NCBI GenBank assembly: GCA_050693035.1 | Contig: JBOGWB010000011.1 | Coordinates: forward strand, 1 to 51,425 | Source of the DNA: DASYVD01 sp050693035 | GTDB taxonomy: Bacteria > Actinomycetota > UBA4738 > CALAEC01 | Direction: 5' to 3' | DNA: 51,425 nucleotides | Shown here: positions 1 through 9,000 of the stretch, piece by piece | How the letters are laid out: every line of letters begins with the position of its first letter | Numbering within the stretch: the stretch's first letter is position 1 | Notes under the pieces: generated by a model | What the model was told of the DNA's origin: nothing | What the model saw: only the letters and a program-made list of their open reading frames with translations | Databases searched by the model: none | Made by a program: the position numbers and the translations under genes

Positions 1-1805
1 CGGTGGGCCTGCTCCAGGTGGTAGCCCACCACCTCCTCGAACTCGGTGAGCCGGTCGGCGGCTCGGCGCTCCAGCCAGCCGGCGAACCGCTCGTGGAGGT
101 GGGCCCGGGCCTCCTTGGTGGTCTCGGCGTACGCGGCGTCCCGGATGAGGATGTGGCTGAACCGGAAGGCGTCCTCGCCGGTGAACCGGGACCGGTCGGG
201 GCGGACCAGCTCCCGGCGGACCAGGGCCTGGAGGTGCCCGCCCAGGGCGGCCTGCTCGGTGGCGGGGGAGAGCTCGGCCACGGCGCCCCACCAGAACACC
301 TTCCCCACCACCGAGGCGCGCTGGATCACCGCCCGCTCCTCCCGCGGCAGGCGCTCAAGCCGGGCCGACAGGAGGGCGTTGATGGTCGGGGGGATGGCGA
401 TCTGCGAGAGGTCGCCCCCGCCGGTCCACCGGCCGTCGTCCCGCCGGAGGACCCCGTCGTCGACCAGCATCCGGAGGATCTCCTCCACGAACAGGGGATT
501 GCCCTCAGCGACGTGGCGGATCCGGGCCCGGACCTTCTCCTCAAGGGGCGCCCGGCCCAGGAGGTTGTCGATCAGCCGTTCGCTGTCCTCCTCGGTCAGA
601 GGTTCGAGGCGGATCGTGGCGGCCTTGGGGATGGCCGAGGCCCAGGCGGGCCGGGTCTCGAGGAGGTCCCGCCGGGCCAGGCACAGGAGGAGGATAGGCG
701 CCCCGGCGCTCCACCCCGCCAGGTACTCGACCATGTCCAGGAAGGTGGCCTCGCCCCAGTGGATGTCGTCGAACAAAAGAGCAATGGGCTCGCGCTGCGC
801 CATGGTCTCGAGGAACCGGCGCACCGCCCAGAAAGTCTCCTGTGCGGGGGCCATGGTCTCGGTCAGGCCGAGGACCGAGCCGACCCATTGGGCGATGGTG
901 GAGGCTTCCTCGTGGGCGCCGAGGAGCGCGGTGATCTTGGCGGTGGCCTGGTTCGGCGCGTCCTCGTGGGCGATGGACGCGGCCTCCCGTAGGACCTCGG
1001 CCACCGGCCAGTAGGTGTTCCCGTCGCCGTAGGGGAGGCACCGGCCTCGGAGGACCGTGGCCCGGCCCTCCAGCCAGGCGATGAACTCGGTAGCGAGGCG
1101 GGTCTTGCCCAACCCGGGGGTGCCGATCACGGTGACCAGGCGGCAGGCGGGCTCGCCGGTGGCTGTCTCGAAGGCCTGGCGGAGGAGGGCGAGGTCGTCG
1201 TCACGGCCGACGATGGGGGAGTCCAGGCGCCGGGCGATGCCCGGGCCCCGGGGAGAGACCTCGAGGAGTCGCCAGGCCTGCTGAGGCTCGGCCTTGCCCT
1301 TGAGCGCGAGGGGCCCGGCGGGCTCGACCGTGACAGCGTCCCGGACCAGGCGGTAGGTGGGGTCGCCGAGGAGGATCTCCCCGGGCGCGGCGGCCTGCTC
1401 CAGCCGGGCCGCGAGGTTAGCTGCGTCCGCGGTGAGGGGGGCGTCCGGCCGGGCGTCCTCGGCGAGGACCTCGCCCGTGTTGACCCCGGTCCGGGCCTCG
1501 ATCCGGACGCCGTGCCGGTCCTCGAGCTCGCGGTTGAGCTCGTCAAGAGCGGCGCGCATCTCTTGGGAGGCCCGGATGGCCCGGAGGGCGTCGTCCTCAT
1601 GGATCTGGGGGATCCCGAACACTGCCACGATGGCATCCCCGATGTACTTCTCGACGGTCCCGCCGTGGCCTTCCAGCACGGCCCGCATGCGGTCGAAGTA
1701 GGTGGTCATCAGTCGACGGAGAACCTCGGGATCTAGCCCCTCTCCCAACGTGGTCGACCCGACCACGTCCGTGAACACGATCGTGACGGTCTTCCTCGTT
1801 CGCAC
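1..1805 (-). CDS. Class III adenylate/guanylate cyclase with AAA ATPase domain (C-terminus beyond window)
   Basis: This is a multidomain regulator whose 3' end lies beyond the left edge; about 600 codons are visible. The N-terminal class III cyclase domain has the first metal Asp in FTDVVGST, the Lys and second Asp in EKYIGDA, and the Asn and Arg in ANLAARLE. All expected catalytic residues are therefore present, and cNMP synthesis is likely. A MalT/AfsR-like P-loop region follows (GTPGLGKTRL, then LLFDDIHWGE as Walker B), with the start of the helical region after it. Translation probably begins at GTG 1805, because a -10-like TAGCCT on the minus strand lies exactly six bases upstream and there is no Shine-Dalgarno, which suggests a leaderless mRNA. 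It diverges from the ECF sigma gene. The cyclase-AAA architecture is known from actinobacteria; the regulated target is unknown. Confidence 0.9.
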   Translation of the reverse strand, partial: MRTRKTVTIVFTDVVGSTTLGEGLDPEVLRRLMTTYFDRMRAVLEGHGGTVEKYIGDAIVAVFGIPQIHEDDALRAIRASQEMRAALDELNRELEDRHGVRIEARTGVNTGEVLAEDARPDAPLTADAANLAARLEQAAAPGEILLGDPTYRLVRDAVTVEPAGPLALKGKAEPQQAWRLLEVSPRGPGIARRLDSPIVGRDDDLALLRQAFETATGEPACRLVTVIGTPGLGKTRLATEFIAWLEGRATVLRGRCLPYGDGNTYWPVAEVLREAASIAHEDAPNQATAKITALLGAHEEASTIAQWVGSVLGLTETMAPAQETFWAVRRFLETMAQREPIALLFDDIHWGEATFLDMVEYLAGWSAGAPILLLCLARRDLLETRPAWASAIPKAATIRLEPLTEEDSERLIDNLLGRAPLEEKVRARIRHVAEGNPLFVEEILRMLVDDGVLRRDDGRWTGGGDLSQIAIPPTINALLSARLERLPREERAVIQRASVVGKVFWWGAVAELSPATEQAALGGHLQALVRRELVRPDRSRFTGEDAFRFSHILIRDAAYAETTKEARAHLHERFAGWLERRAADRLTEFEEVVGYHLEQAH

Positions 1806-1811
1806 GTCAGC

Positions 1812-1817
1812 AGGCTA
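1812..1817 (-). promoter_or_regulatory. -10 element of a probable leaderless promoter
   Basis: TAGCCT lies six bases before the GTG start of the left-edge cyclase. The same TANNNT-N6-RTG arrangement occurs before several other genes in this window (DUF2277, TPR-cyclase, HtrA, PafA). No -35 consensus is evident. Confidence 0.45.
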
Positions 1818-2188
1818 TCCCGTTCAGCGCTCCGTGGGATCGAGCACGCTCAGCCGCCTGAAGGCTGTTCCAGCCCTTCAAGCCCTCCTCCAACGGCATT
1901 AGCTACGAGCATGCAGGGTCCACTGTTCCAATCTCCATTCCGGGTTCGACTGGTCGTTTATGAGTCTCGGCCCTCCGACACCAGGTCAACTGCCACCTCC
2001 TCCCGATCACCTCCTCGGGGGCCAACCGGCCGTCTGGGTGAGCCGAGAGTTGGAGGCCTGGAACCATGCTGGGGTCGAGTCGAAGCGTCGGGGGATTGAA
2101 TCTGCTTGTTTTGACAACCGCCGGACAATCGACTCCCGAGCAGCGTCACAAGAGATGCGCCTCACGGCATATAGCTGGGTGGAAGGAC
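1818..2188. other. Divergent intergenic region with no recognised gene
   Basis: About 370 bases separate the divergent cyclase and ECF sigma gene. I see no convincing coding sequence. There is an imperfect hairpin at 1859-1880 (TGAAGGCTG / CAGCCCTTCA, one-base bulge) and a TTGACA at 2111-2116 without a suitably spaced -10 hexamer. The region presumably carries the promoters of both neighbours. Confidence 0.5.
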
Positions 2189-2737
2189 GTGGAACCGAGC
2201 GACGATGAGCTGTTGCTGAGGTCGGTGGAGGATCCAGAATCCTTCACCGGCTTCTATCGGCGACATGCGGAGGGGATGTTGCGGTACTTCCTCCATCGGA
2301 CTTTCGACCCAGAGACAGCGGCCGACCTGACCGCCGAGACCTTCGCGGAAGCGTTCGCGTCGCGCCACCGGTTCAGGCCCTGGGGAGCGGGGGCGGCCCC
2401 GTGGCTGTACACGATCGCGCGCCGACAGCTCATCCGGTTCCTCCGCAGGGGCCGGGTCGAGGACCGGACCCGTCGCCGCCTCGGTATCCCGAGGCGCTCC
2501 CTCCCCGAGGGTGATTACGAGCGCATCGAGGAGCTCATCGACTTCGAGAGGGTCGGGCGCGCCGTGGCCCAGGCCTTCTCGCTCCTGTCGAGGGAGCAGC
2601 GGGAAGCCCTGACCCTTCGGGTGATTGATGGGCGCCCCTACGAGGAGGTGGCCCGACTCCTCGACTGCACCGAGGATGCGGCCCGGGCCCGGGTGAGCCG
2701 GGGCCTCCATCGCCTCGCGACGATCGTGGATCTCTAG
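2189..2737 (+). CDS. ECF-type RNA polymerase sigma factor
   Basis: The product is a 182-residue sigma-70 family protein of the extracytoplasmic-function group. Region 2 (about residues 20-85) includes the conserved FYRRHA, ADLTAETFAEAF and APWLYTIARR stretches. Region 4 (about 115-175) includes LLSREQREALTLRVIDGRPYEEVA and the helix-turn-helix DAARARVSRGL. GTG 2189 was chosen because conserved sequence begins just after it and GGAAGGA lies immediately upstream, although the spacing is short. An ATG at 2066 in the same frame would add 41 residues unlike the family. The next gene starts 14 bases downstream and encodes a membrane protein with a small cytoplasmic N-terminus, which is the usual place for a cognate anti-sigma factor. 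Confidence 0.9.
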   Translation: MEPSDDELLLRSVEDPESFTGFYRRHAEGMLRYFLHRTFDPETAADLTAETFAEAFASRHRFRPWGAGAAPWLYTIARRQLIRFLRRGRVEDRTRRRLGIPRRSLPEGDYERIEELIDFERVGRAVAQAFSLLSREQREALTLRVIDGRPYEEVARLLDCTEDAARARVSRGLHRLATIVDL

Positions 2738-2751
2738 GGACAGGTGGGCTA

Positions 2752-4089
2752 ATGGCCGACGACATCGAATTCCTGCGGCGACTGGAGGAGGATCTGAGGG
2801 AGGCGGCCCGCGGCGAGATGTCCGGAAGGCGCAGGCCCGGGCTTCTCCCAGGCCGTTGGGGGCTCACCCGTGCGATGATGGCGTTCGCAGCCGGCGTCGT
2901 TACCGTCTCAATCGTCGCCCTCCTGACCTTGACTTTGGTCGACCGCAGCCGGCCCGATCGGGCGCAGCGTCCCGAGGCGCCCGGCGAACGGGTAGCTCCT
3001 GTCCCAGCGCGGCTGCTCGTACCAGGCCCCACGGGAAGTCAGCTGTTCGCAGTGGACGCCAGCTCAGCCAGCGATGTCTGGGCGGTCGGAGGTCGCTTCA
3101 CCGCCAAGCCTGTAGTGGAGAAGTCTCTAGTCCTTCACTGGGACGGCGGCCGGTGGGCGGAGGTCGACGGGCCAGACGCCGTGCTGTGGGACGTCGTCGC
3201 AGTGTCCCCAAAGGACGTATGGGCCATCAGCGGCGCGAAGATCTTCCACTGGGACGGGGACGATTGGAAAGTAGCGCGGCACCCCAACCCCCCGGGCGTC
3301 TATTTCGCGGCTATCGACGCGGCCGCACCCGACGATGTCTGGGTCGTGGGGTTGAGGCTCGGGGCGAAGTGGATCGACCAGTACGGCGAGCGGAACGTGG
3401 GCTACGACACACTGATCCAACATTGGGACGGCACCCGATGGACGGTTGTCCCCTCCCCGAACCCGACGCGGCGACACAACTCTTTGAACGGGATTGTGGC
3501 TCTCTCGCCGACCGACGCGTGGGCCGTTGGCTACGCTGAGGGCGCCACCGGGGGGCCGAAGACCATGACCCTCCACTGGGACGGTGCGGCCTGGAGTAGC
3601 GTTCCCAGCCCCGATCCCGGTGAAGAGTTCAACGTCCTGTGGGGAATGGGCACCGACGGTGCGGGCGGGGTGTGGGCTGTCGGACACTTTGGGGACCCCG
3701 AACCGTCCAGATTCGAGGCCCTTTACCTCCGCTGGACCGGGGAAGCGTGGGAAGTTGTCCCTGGTCCAACTGGAGAGGCCGGCCACCAAACCCCTACCGC
3801 CCTGGGCGGGAGTTCCTTCAGCGACGTCTGGGCCGTGGGGAGCGAGCCCACGAGCTCTCTTCTGGTTGCCCACTGGGAGGGTTCGGAGTGGATCGCCACG
3901 CAGGTTGAACCCCCCATCTTGGGCGAGAACACAAATCCGTCCTTCGAGGATGTCGTCGTGGTCTCGCCGAGGGCTGCCTGGGCAGTCGGACACTACCAGC
4001 GACCCGATGGACGGCGGCTATACCCCTGGGTGGAGTACTGGGATGGCAGCCGGTGGGTGCTTGCAGAGACGCCCAAGGTCGAGGGCTGA
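2752..4089 (+). CDS. Membrane-anchored seven-repeat beta-propeller protein, candidate anti-sigma/sensor
   Basis: The 445-residue protein has an acidic, helical cytoplasmic N-terminus of about 40 residues, one membrane helix (about 41-63) and a large extracytoplasmic part. That part contains seven copies of a [DG]-[VA]-W-A-[VI]-[GS]-[GYHSL] motif, mostly followed by an HWDG-x2-W strand, which fits a seven-bladed propeller. The gene directly follows the ECF sigma gene in the same direction, so an operon is likely. From position and topology I infer a transmembrane regulator that holds the sigma factor and senses an external ligand or wall state. The usual zinc-binding anti-sigma motif (HxxxCxxC) is absent, so the anti-sigma role is inference; it could simply be a regulated surface protein. 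Confidence 0.8.
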   Translation: MADDIEFLRRLEEDLREAARGEMSGRRRPGLLPGRWGLTRAMMAFAAGVVTVSIVALLTLTLVDRSRPDRAQRPEAPGERVAPVPARLLVPGPTGSQLFAVDASSASDVWAVGGRFTAKPVVEKSLVLHWDGGRWAEVDGPDAVLWDVVAVSPKDVWAISGAKIFHWDGDDWKVARHPNPPGVYFAAIDAAAPDDVWVVGLRLGAKWIDQYGERNVGYDTLIQHWDGTRWTVVPSPNPTRRHNSLNGIVALSPTDAWAVGYAEGATGGPKTMTLHWDGAAWSSVPSPDPGEEFNVLWGMGTDGAGGVWAVGHFGDPEPSRFEALYLRWTGEAWEVVPGPTGEAGHQTPTALGGSSFSDVWAVGSEPTSSLLVAHWEGSEWIATQVEPPILGENTNPSFEDVVVVSPRAAWAVGHYQRPDGRRLYPWVEYWDGSRWVLAETPKVEG

Positions 4090-4646
4090 GCTGACTACTT
4101 CTCAGTCCGCCATGGCCTTAGCCGCCAGTCCGCCTGGCACCTTGTGCTGGTCGGTCCTCCGACACCATCTTGCACATGCCGAGCTGGGCTTCGAACGTCA
4201 CCGCCGATTCTCAGGACGAAGGCTGAGGCCCCGCAGGTGACGGCGTTGTCGAAGTCTCGGAGGAGCGACTAGACGCCCACGGCGAAATAGTCTGGGGCCC
4301 GCTCTTCCCGGAGCTGCAGCCCCCTGCTGCTCTGTCACCCCGGGGATCCATTCACCCCCTGAGAGATCGGCCACATAGATGTCGATCCCTCAAAGGCCGT
4401 AAGACGCCTAATTCGGCCCTTGGTGTCCCGAGGTTTCTCCGGCGCCGAGCGATCGAGCGCGTGATTTCGGCTCTCACAGGGTAAAGACCAGTGCAAGCGC
4501 GGTCGGGGCCTTCCCCAAAGGCAAGCAGCACACGCCGGCGACGTCCGCGCCCACTGAGGGCCTCGAGGGGGTGAGGAGCGAGCGGTCCCACGAACGAACC
4601 GCCATGCCCGCCCGTGAGCGATGCCCGCCCGTGAAGGAGGTTCGGG
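4090..4646. other. Intergenic region, no intact gene
   Basis: This stretch of 557 bases has no credible intact gene. On the minus strand around 4180-4310 a coding-like reading can be followed (including RDFDNAVTCGASAFVLRIGG), but an in-frame TAG interrupts it and it has no recognisable homology, so it may be a decayed fragment or chance. The 14-base sequence ATGCCCGCCCGTGA occurs twice (4604-4617 and 4621-4634) just before the ribosome-binding site of the next gene. The promoter of the curlin-like gene should lie here. Confidence 0.4.
4634..4640 (+). promoter_or_regulatory. Strong ribosome-binding site
   Basis: AAGGAGG lies six bases before ATG 4647. It fixes the start of the secreted curlin-like protein and suggests efficient translation, in contrast to the many leaderless genes nearby. 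Confidence 0.75.
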
Positions 4647-5981
4647 ATGCAACGAAGCCCACGGCAGGTCGGCCTGGCGACTGTAACCGCCTTGACCCTG
4701 ACCACCGCACTCACCATCGTGCCGGCGTCCGCCGCCGGTGCTCATCACCGTCCGGATCTCTCCACCACCGCGGCCATCGAGAGCTACCTCGTCTCTATCG
4801 GGGTCGACCCCGCGGAGGCGGTGTGGCAGCAAGGGCTCCGCAACTACGCCGGCCCGAGCTGCCCCGGCGCCGGTTGGACCTGCGTAGCGGCTGACGCGCC
4901 GATCGTGCAGATCGCGCCATCTGGAGGCGCCAACGTGTTCGAATGTTCGGGCTTGCGGTGCGTCGCCGTGCAGGTCGTCCCTCTCGGCGCCGGCCAGAAC
5001 GAGGCAGAGTGCGAGCGAGGCGACAAGCACGCCGACACCGCGCTCCAGGTCTGCGACATCACGCAGGACAACGAGACCGGTAACAACGTGGCCGTCATCA
5101 ACCAGAGCATCGAGCAGAAGGGCGCCGTGGTGACCGCCCGCCAGGTCGCTCGCATCACGCAGACCGAAGATAGTGGGAACAACATCGCGGGAGTCCGCCA
5201 GGTCATCGGTCAGTCCTCGCAGGTCAAAGGCACCGACCAGTCCCAGGATGCTCATCAGGCGGCCACCGTGGACCAGGTGACCGAGAGCGGGGACAACAGC
5301 TCCAACATCGACCAGAGCCAGAAGCAGACCCAGCACGCGTCCGGCTCGACCACGATCACCCAGGATCAGAACACCACGGTGGGGACCGATGTTACCGATG
5401 TCTGTGACCAGCCCGGGGTCCCGCCGTTCGACCAAGCGAAGAACCAGTGCGCCCACACGACCCAGGCATCGAGCATCCTGCTCGGGGTGGGCGGGGACAA
5501 CCGGTCCAACCTGAACCAGGACATCAAGGAGACCCAGACGGCGTCGAGCGCAGAGAACGCCGACCAGCAGCAAGGGACCGAGTTGGGCGGCCAGGTGGGA
5601 ACGAAGACGCAGACGAGCTCGGGGGTTTCGCTGAGCGAGGCCGATCAGGACACGGACCAGGTCCAGACGGCCACCGGGGTGACCAACGTCAATCAGTCCC
5701 AGGATGCCGGTGACCCCCGGTGCTGTCAGGTCCAGGCGACGAACCCGGCCAACCAGGCCGACATATTGCAGACCACCGACCAGTCAGCGTCGGACGAGGA
5801 CGCGGACCAGGACGCCACGCTGATCGGGCACTGCCTCTCCAGCGGAAACTGCCACGTGCTGCAGACTGCAACCACCGACGACGACAGCGAGACGACCGAG
5901 TGCACGGGCGAATGTGGCTTCGTGTTCACGGAGTGCACCACTGTCGAGGGCCCGACCATGTGCTCAGGGGGCGTGGACTAG
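4647..5981 (+). CDS. Secreted Asn/Gln-rich protein with curlin-like repeats
   Basis: The 444-residue protein starts with a signal peptide (hydrophobic about 8-29, cleavage near ASAAGA). The mature part is rich in Gln, Asn, Thr, Asp and Ser, with few aromatic residues. Several segments match the curlin core N-x-A-x3-Q, sometimes with Ser for Ala: GNNVAVINQ, GNNIAGVRQ, GDNSSNIDQ and GDNRSNLNQ. Between them are further Gln/Asn-rich strands such as TITQDQNT and VTNVNQSQD. CsgA repeats use N-x-A-x3-Q in each amyloid strand-turn unit, so a beta-solenoid or functional amyloid is a reasonable inference. Cys pairs near the N-terminus and a Cys-rich C-terminus (TECTGECGF) suggest disulfides. No CsgG/E/F-like secretion gene is adjacent, and the unit spacing (over 30 residues) is longer than in CsgA. 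The function is not established. Confidence 0.8.
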   Translation: MQRSPRQVGLATVTALTLTTALTIVPASAAGAHHRPDLSTTAAIESYLVSIGVDPAEAVWQQGLRNYAGPSCPGAGWTCVAADAPIVQIAPSGGANVFECSGLRCVAVQVVPLGAGQNEAECERGDKHADTALQVCDITQDNETGNNVAVINQSIEQKGAVVTARQVARITQTEDSGNNIAGVRQVIGQSSQVKGTDQSQDAHQAATVDQVTESGDNSSNIDQSQKQTQHASGSTTITQDQNTTVGTDVTDVCDQPGVPPFDQAKNQCAHTTQASSILLGVGGDNRSNLNQDIKETQTASSAENADQQQGTELGGQVGTKTQTSSGVSLSEADQDTDQVQTATGVTNVNQSQDAGDPRCCQVQATNPANQADILQTTDQSASDEDADQDATLIGHCLSSGNCHVLQTATTDDDSETTECTGECGFVFTECTTVEGPTMCSGGVD

Positions 5982-6014
5982 GCAGCCACCCGAACGCTGG
6001 GAGGCAGGGACCGC

Positions 6015-9000
6015 TCAGCCCACGGGCGAGGGAGCCGGCCTGGCCGGCCCCTCGCCCAGCTCCGCCATCATGTGATCCGCGATGGTGATGAGCAGCCTGG
6101 CCTCGGTGCCTTCCGCTGCCGCCCGAACGCGGGCGAGCAGCCGTCTGGCCTCCTCTTCCTCGCCCCGCACGGCCAGGGCGCGGGCGCAGGAGAACTGGGC
6201 CTCCGCAAGCTCGATGGGGACGGCCTGCTCCTCGAGCAGCCCCAGCGCCCCCTCCATCCGCGCCGCCACCCCGGTATCGCCTTCCGCCGCCGCCACCAGG
6301 CAGTCGGCCAATAGCGCTGCCGCTCGAGCGAACGGATCCTCCTTCGGTACCAGCTCGTGCGCGCTTTCGGCGATCTCCCGCGCCTCACCGGCGCGGTTCT
6401 GAAGCACCAGCACCTCGACGAGGTACCGGCTGGTCTCGACGAGCAACCATCCTCCAAGCGTCCGAGCCGGAGGCAGCGCCTGGCGGATCCAGCCCTCCGC
6501 TCGATCGAGGTCACCGTCTGTCAGAGCGAATCGGCTGAGGGCCATCAGGTTCTGGATCTGGAAGTATCGGTCGGCCGTTCGCTCGAGCCACTCGGCCGCC
6601 CGGTCAGCCAGCTGCCGGGCTTCGTCGGTCCGTCCCAGGTAGTGCGACACGTATGCCAAGAGGTACCCCGCCCGGGCATCGTCCCGATAGCTGCCCATCT
6701 GCTGGGCGAGGGCGGCGCACCGTTCCAGGTGAATCGCCGCCTCAGCGAGCCTCCCGGCCGTGGCCAAAACGGTCCCCATGCGGAGGTGACCCTCGATCCG
6801 AAGGTTGAGGTCGTCGATCCCCTCGGCCATGGTCAAGCCCAGCCACAAGTCGTCCACTGCCCCATCGACCCGCCCCTCGAAGTCCGCCCGGATCTCTGCC
6901 GATTCGTACGCGGTACGGATCTGGAGCCGACGATCACCTGCTTCGAGGGCGATGGTACCGGCCTCGGTCAAGTGGTCCCGAGCCTCGGAGGCCGCGCCGA
7001 GCTTCTGGGCCACATTGGCCAGGCCGACCATCGCCTGGCCTCGCAGGTCAAGACGACCGAGCACGATGGCCTCATCGGCCACCCGCCGAAGGATCTCGGT
7101 CGCTTCCTTTGATTGACCGAGCGCGATCAACGTGCGAGAGCGGCGCAGACGGAGCTCCGTAACCTCCTCTCGCTGGTCATGGCCGACGAGTGCCAGTGCG
7201 CGAGCGTAGAAGCGATCGGCCTCGGCGGATCCCTCTCGTCGCTCCGCCTTCTCCGCCGCCCGAGCGAGCGCTTGGGCCGCGGGCCACAAGGGGGCTGTCG
7301 GGCCCAGGGGACCAAGCTCCCGGGCGAGCGTGCACGCCGACTCGAGGTGGTACGCCACGATCTCGATGAGGTCGTCCTCCGAACCTGGGAGCCGAGAGAC
7401 CCAGCCGGCACACCGTTCATGTAGGTCGGACCGGGTTCGCTTGGGAAGGCGGCGGTAGGCGACGTCGCGGATCAGGGCGTGCTTGAAAGCGAACTCTCTT
7501 TCGTCGGCGATGCCGGAGGTGGGGAGGGCGCGGATCAGGTCGCGGACCTCCAGCCGCTCCAGGGCCTCTCCCACGCCGTCCGCGCCACGAAGGTGGCTCA
7601 CCAGTCCCGACCAGAAGACAAGCCCGACGACGGATGCCAACTGAGTCAGCCAGCGATCCTCTGGGGGAAGGAGGTCGAGCCGCGAGTCGATTAGCCCTTG
7701 GATGCTGGTGGGCACGGGGATGCCCGCAGCATCATCGAGATCGGCACTGCCGGGCTCGAGCATCCCGGCGTCGCTCAGCATCCTGACGGTCTCCTCGAGG
7801 AACAACGGATTGCCAGCAGCCGATCGCAGAACGCCTTCGAGGGACCGCCTCCCCAGCGTGTGGCCCGGGACCATCGTGGCGATGATCGACTCGCTCTCTT
7901 CCGAGCTCAGGGCCTGGAGCGAAATACTGTGGCCGCCGCCACCCTCGGCGGCCCGGGCCCACGAGTCGGCGATCTCGGGCCGGGACGAGCCGAGGAGCAA
8001 GAGGGGGCCAACCGCGTTCTCGGCCAGGTAATCGAGCAGATCGAGGAGCGTGGGCTCTCCCCAGTGGAGATCTTCGAACACCAGCACCAAGGGCTTCCCC
8101 TCGGCCATGAGCTCGAAGAGCCGCCTGATCCCCCAGTGAAGCTCGCCTTGGGTGATCGAGGTGGCGCGGTACGTACCCAAGGGCGTGCTCGGAACCGCTA
8201 CCAGAGTGGCCAGGGCCGTGGCGATGGTTCTCAGTCCAGTCTGGTCCTCAGTGCGCAGGCCCTCGATGAGAGAACCGAGCCGCTGCGATGTGGTCGATGG
8301 GTCGTCGTCGTGGCGGATCCCGGCGGATCCCTTCACCATCTCGATGACCGGCCAGTAGGTGATGCCCTCACCGTACGGAAGGCACCGGCCGCGGAGAACG
8401 GTCGCGGTCTCACTGACGCCTTGCATGAACTCGACGAGCAGGCGCGTCTTCCCGATCCCGGGCGGACCGAGGACGACGGCAAGGGCGGGCCGGCTCTCCT
8501 GTCGAACGACCGACCAGACATCGTGAATCTCCTGTAGTTCTGCAGATCGGCCCACCAGGGGCGCGGTTCCCACCGGGCGAGCCTCGGGGAGGGGAGGTAC
8601 CTCGATCACCTCCCAGACAGGTACTGGTTCCGCCTTCCCTTTGGCGACCACTGGCTCTCTCGCCTGGCATTCGACGGTCCTTCGGATCGCCCGATACGTC
8701 TTCTCGCCGACGAAGATGGCCCCTCCCGGTGCCGCTCCCATGAGCCGGGCTGCGGTATTCGTCGTATCTCCCATCGCCGTATAGTCACGAGCCTCGTCTG
8801 GACCGATCATCCCGGCCATGGCCTCTCCGGTATTGATCCCCACGTGGAGCTGGAGCGGCTTGGGCGCTCCCTCCACGGACGCGACGCGTTGTCTCATGGC
8901 GGCCGCGGCCCGCACCGCGCGGTCGGGATCGTCTTCGTGGCTGACGGGGGCACCGAAGATGGCCATGATGGCGTCCCCCATTACCGAGGAGACCCTGCCG

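Noticed and set aside
2060..2089. GGAACC ... CGTC as a self-regulated ECF promoter upstream of the sigma gene
   Set aside because: The distance between the two elements is about 20 bases, longer than the usual 16-18, so I do not call a promoter.
4180..4310. Coding-like minus-strand stretch in the intergenic region
   Set aside because: Contains an in-frame stop and shows no recognisable family, so it is not reported as a pseudogene.
4604..4634. Tandem 14-base repeat ATGCCCGCCCGTGA
   Set aside because: Only two copies with a short spacer; recorded in the intergenic entry but no function can be claimed.
4335..5573. Minus-strand open frame opposite the curlin-like gene
   Set aside because: The plus strand has a signal peptide, a strong ribosome-binding site and repeats; the minus frame is Leu/Val/Asp-rich antisense sequence.
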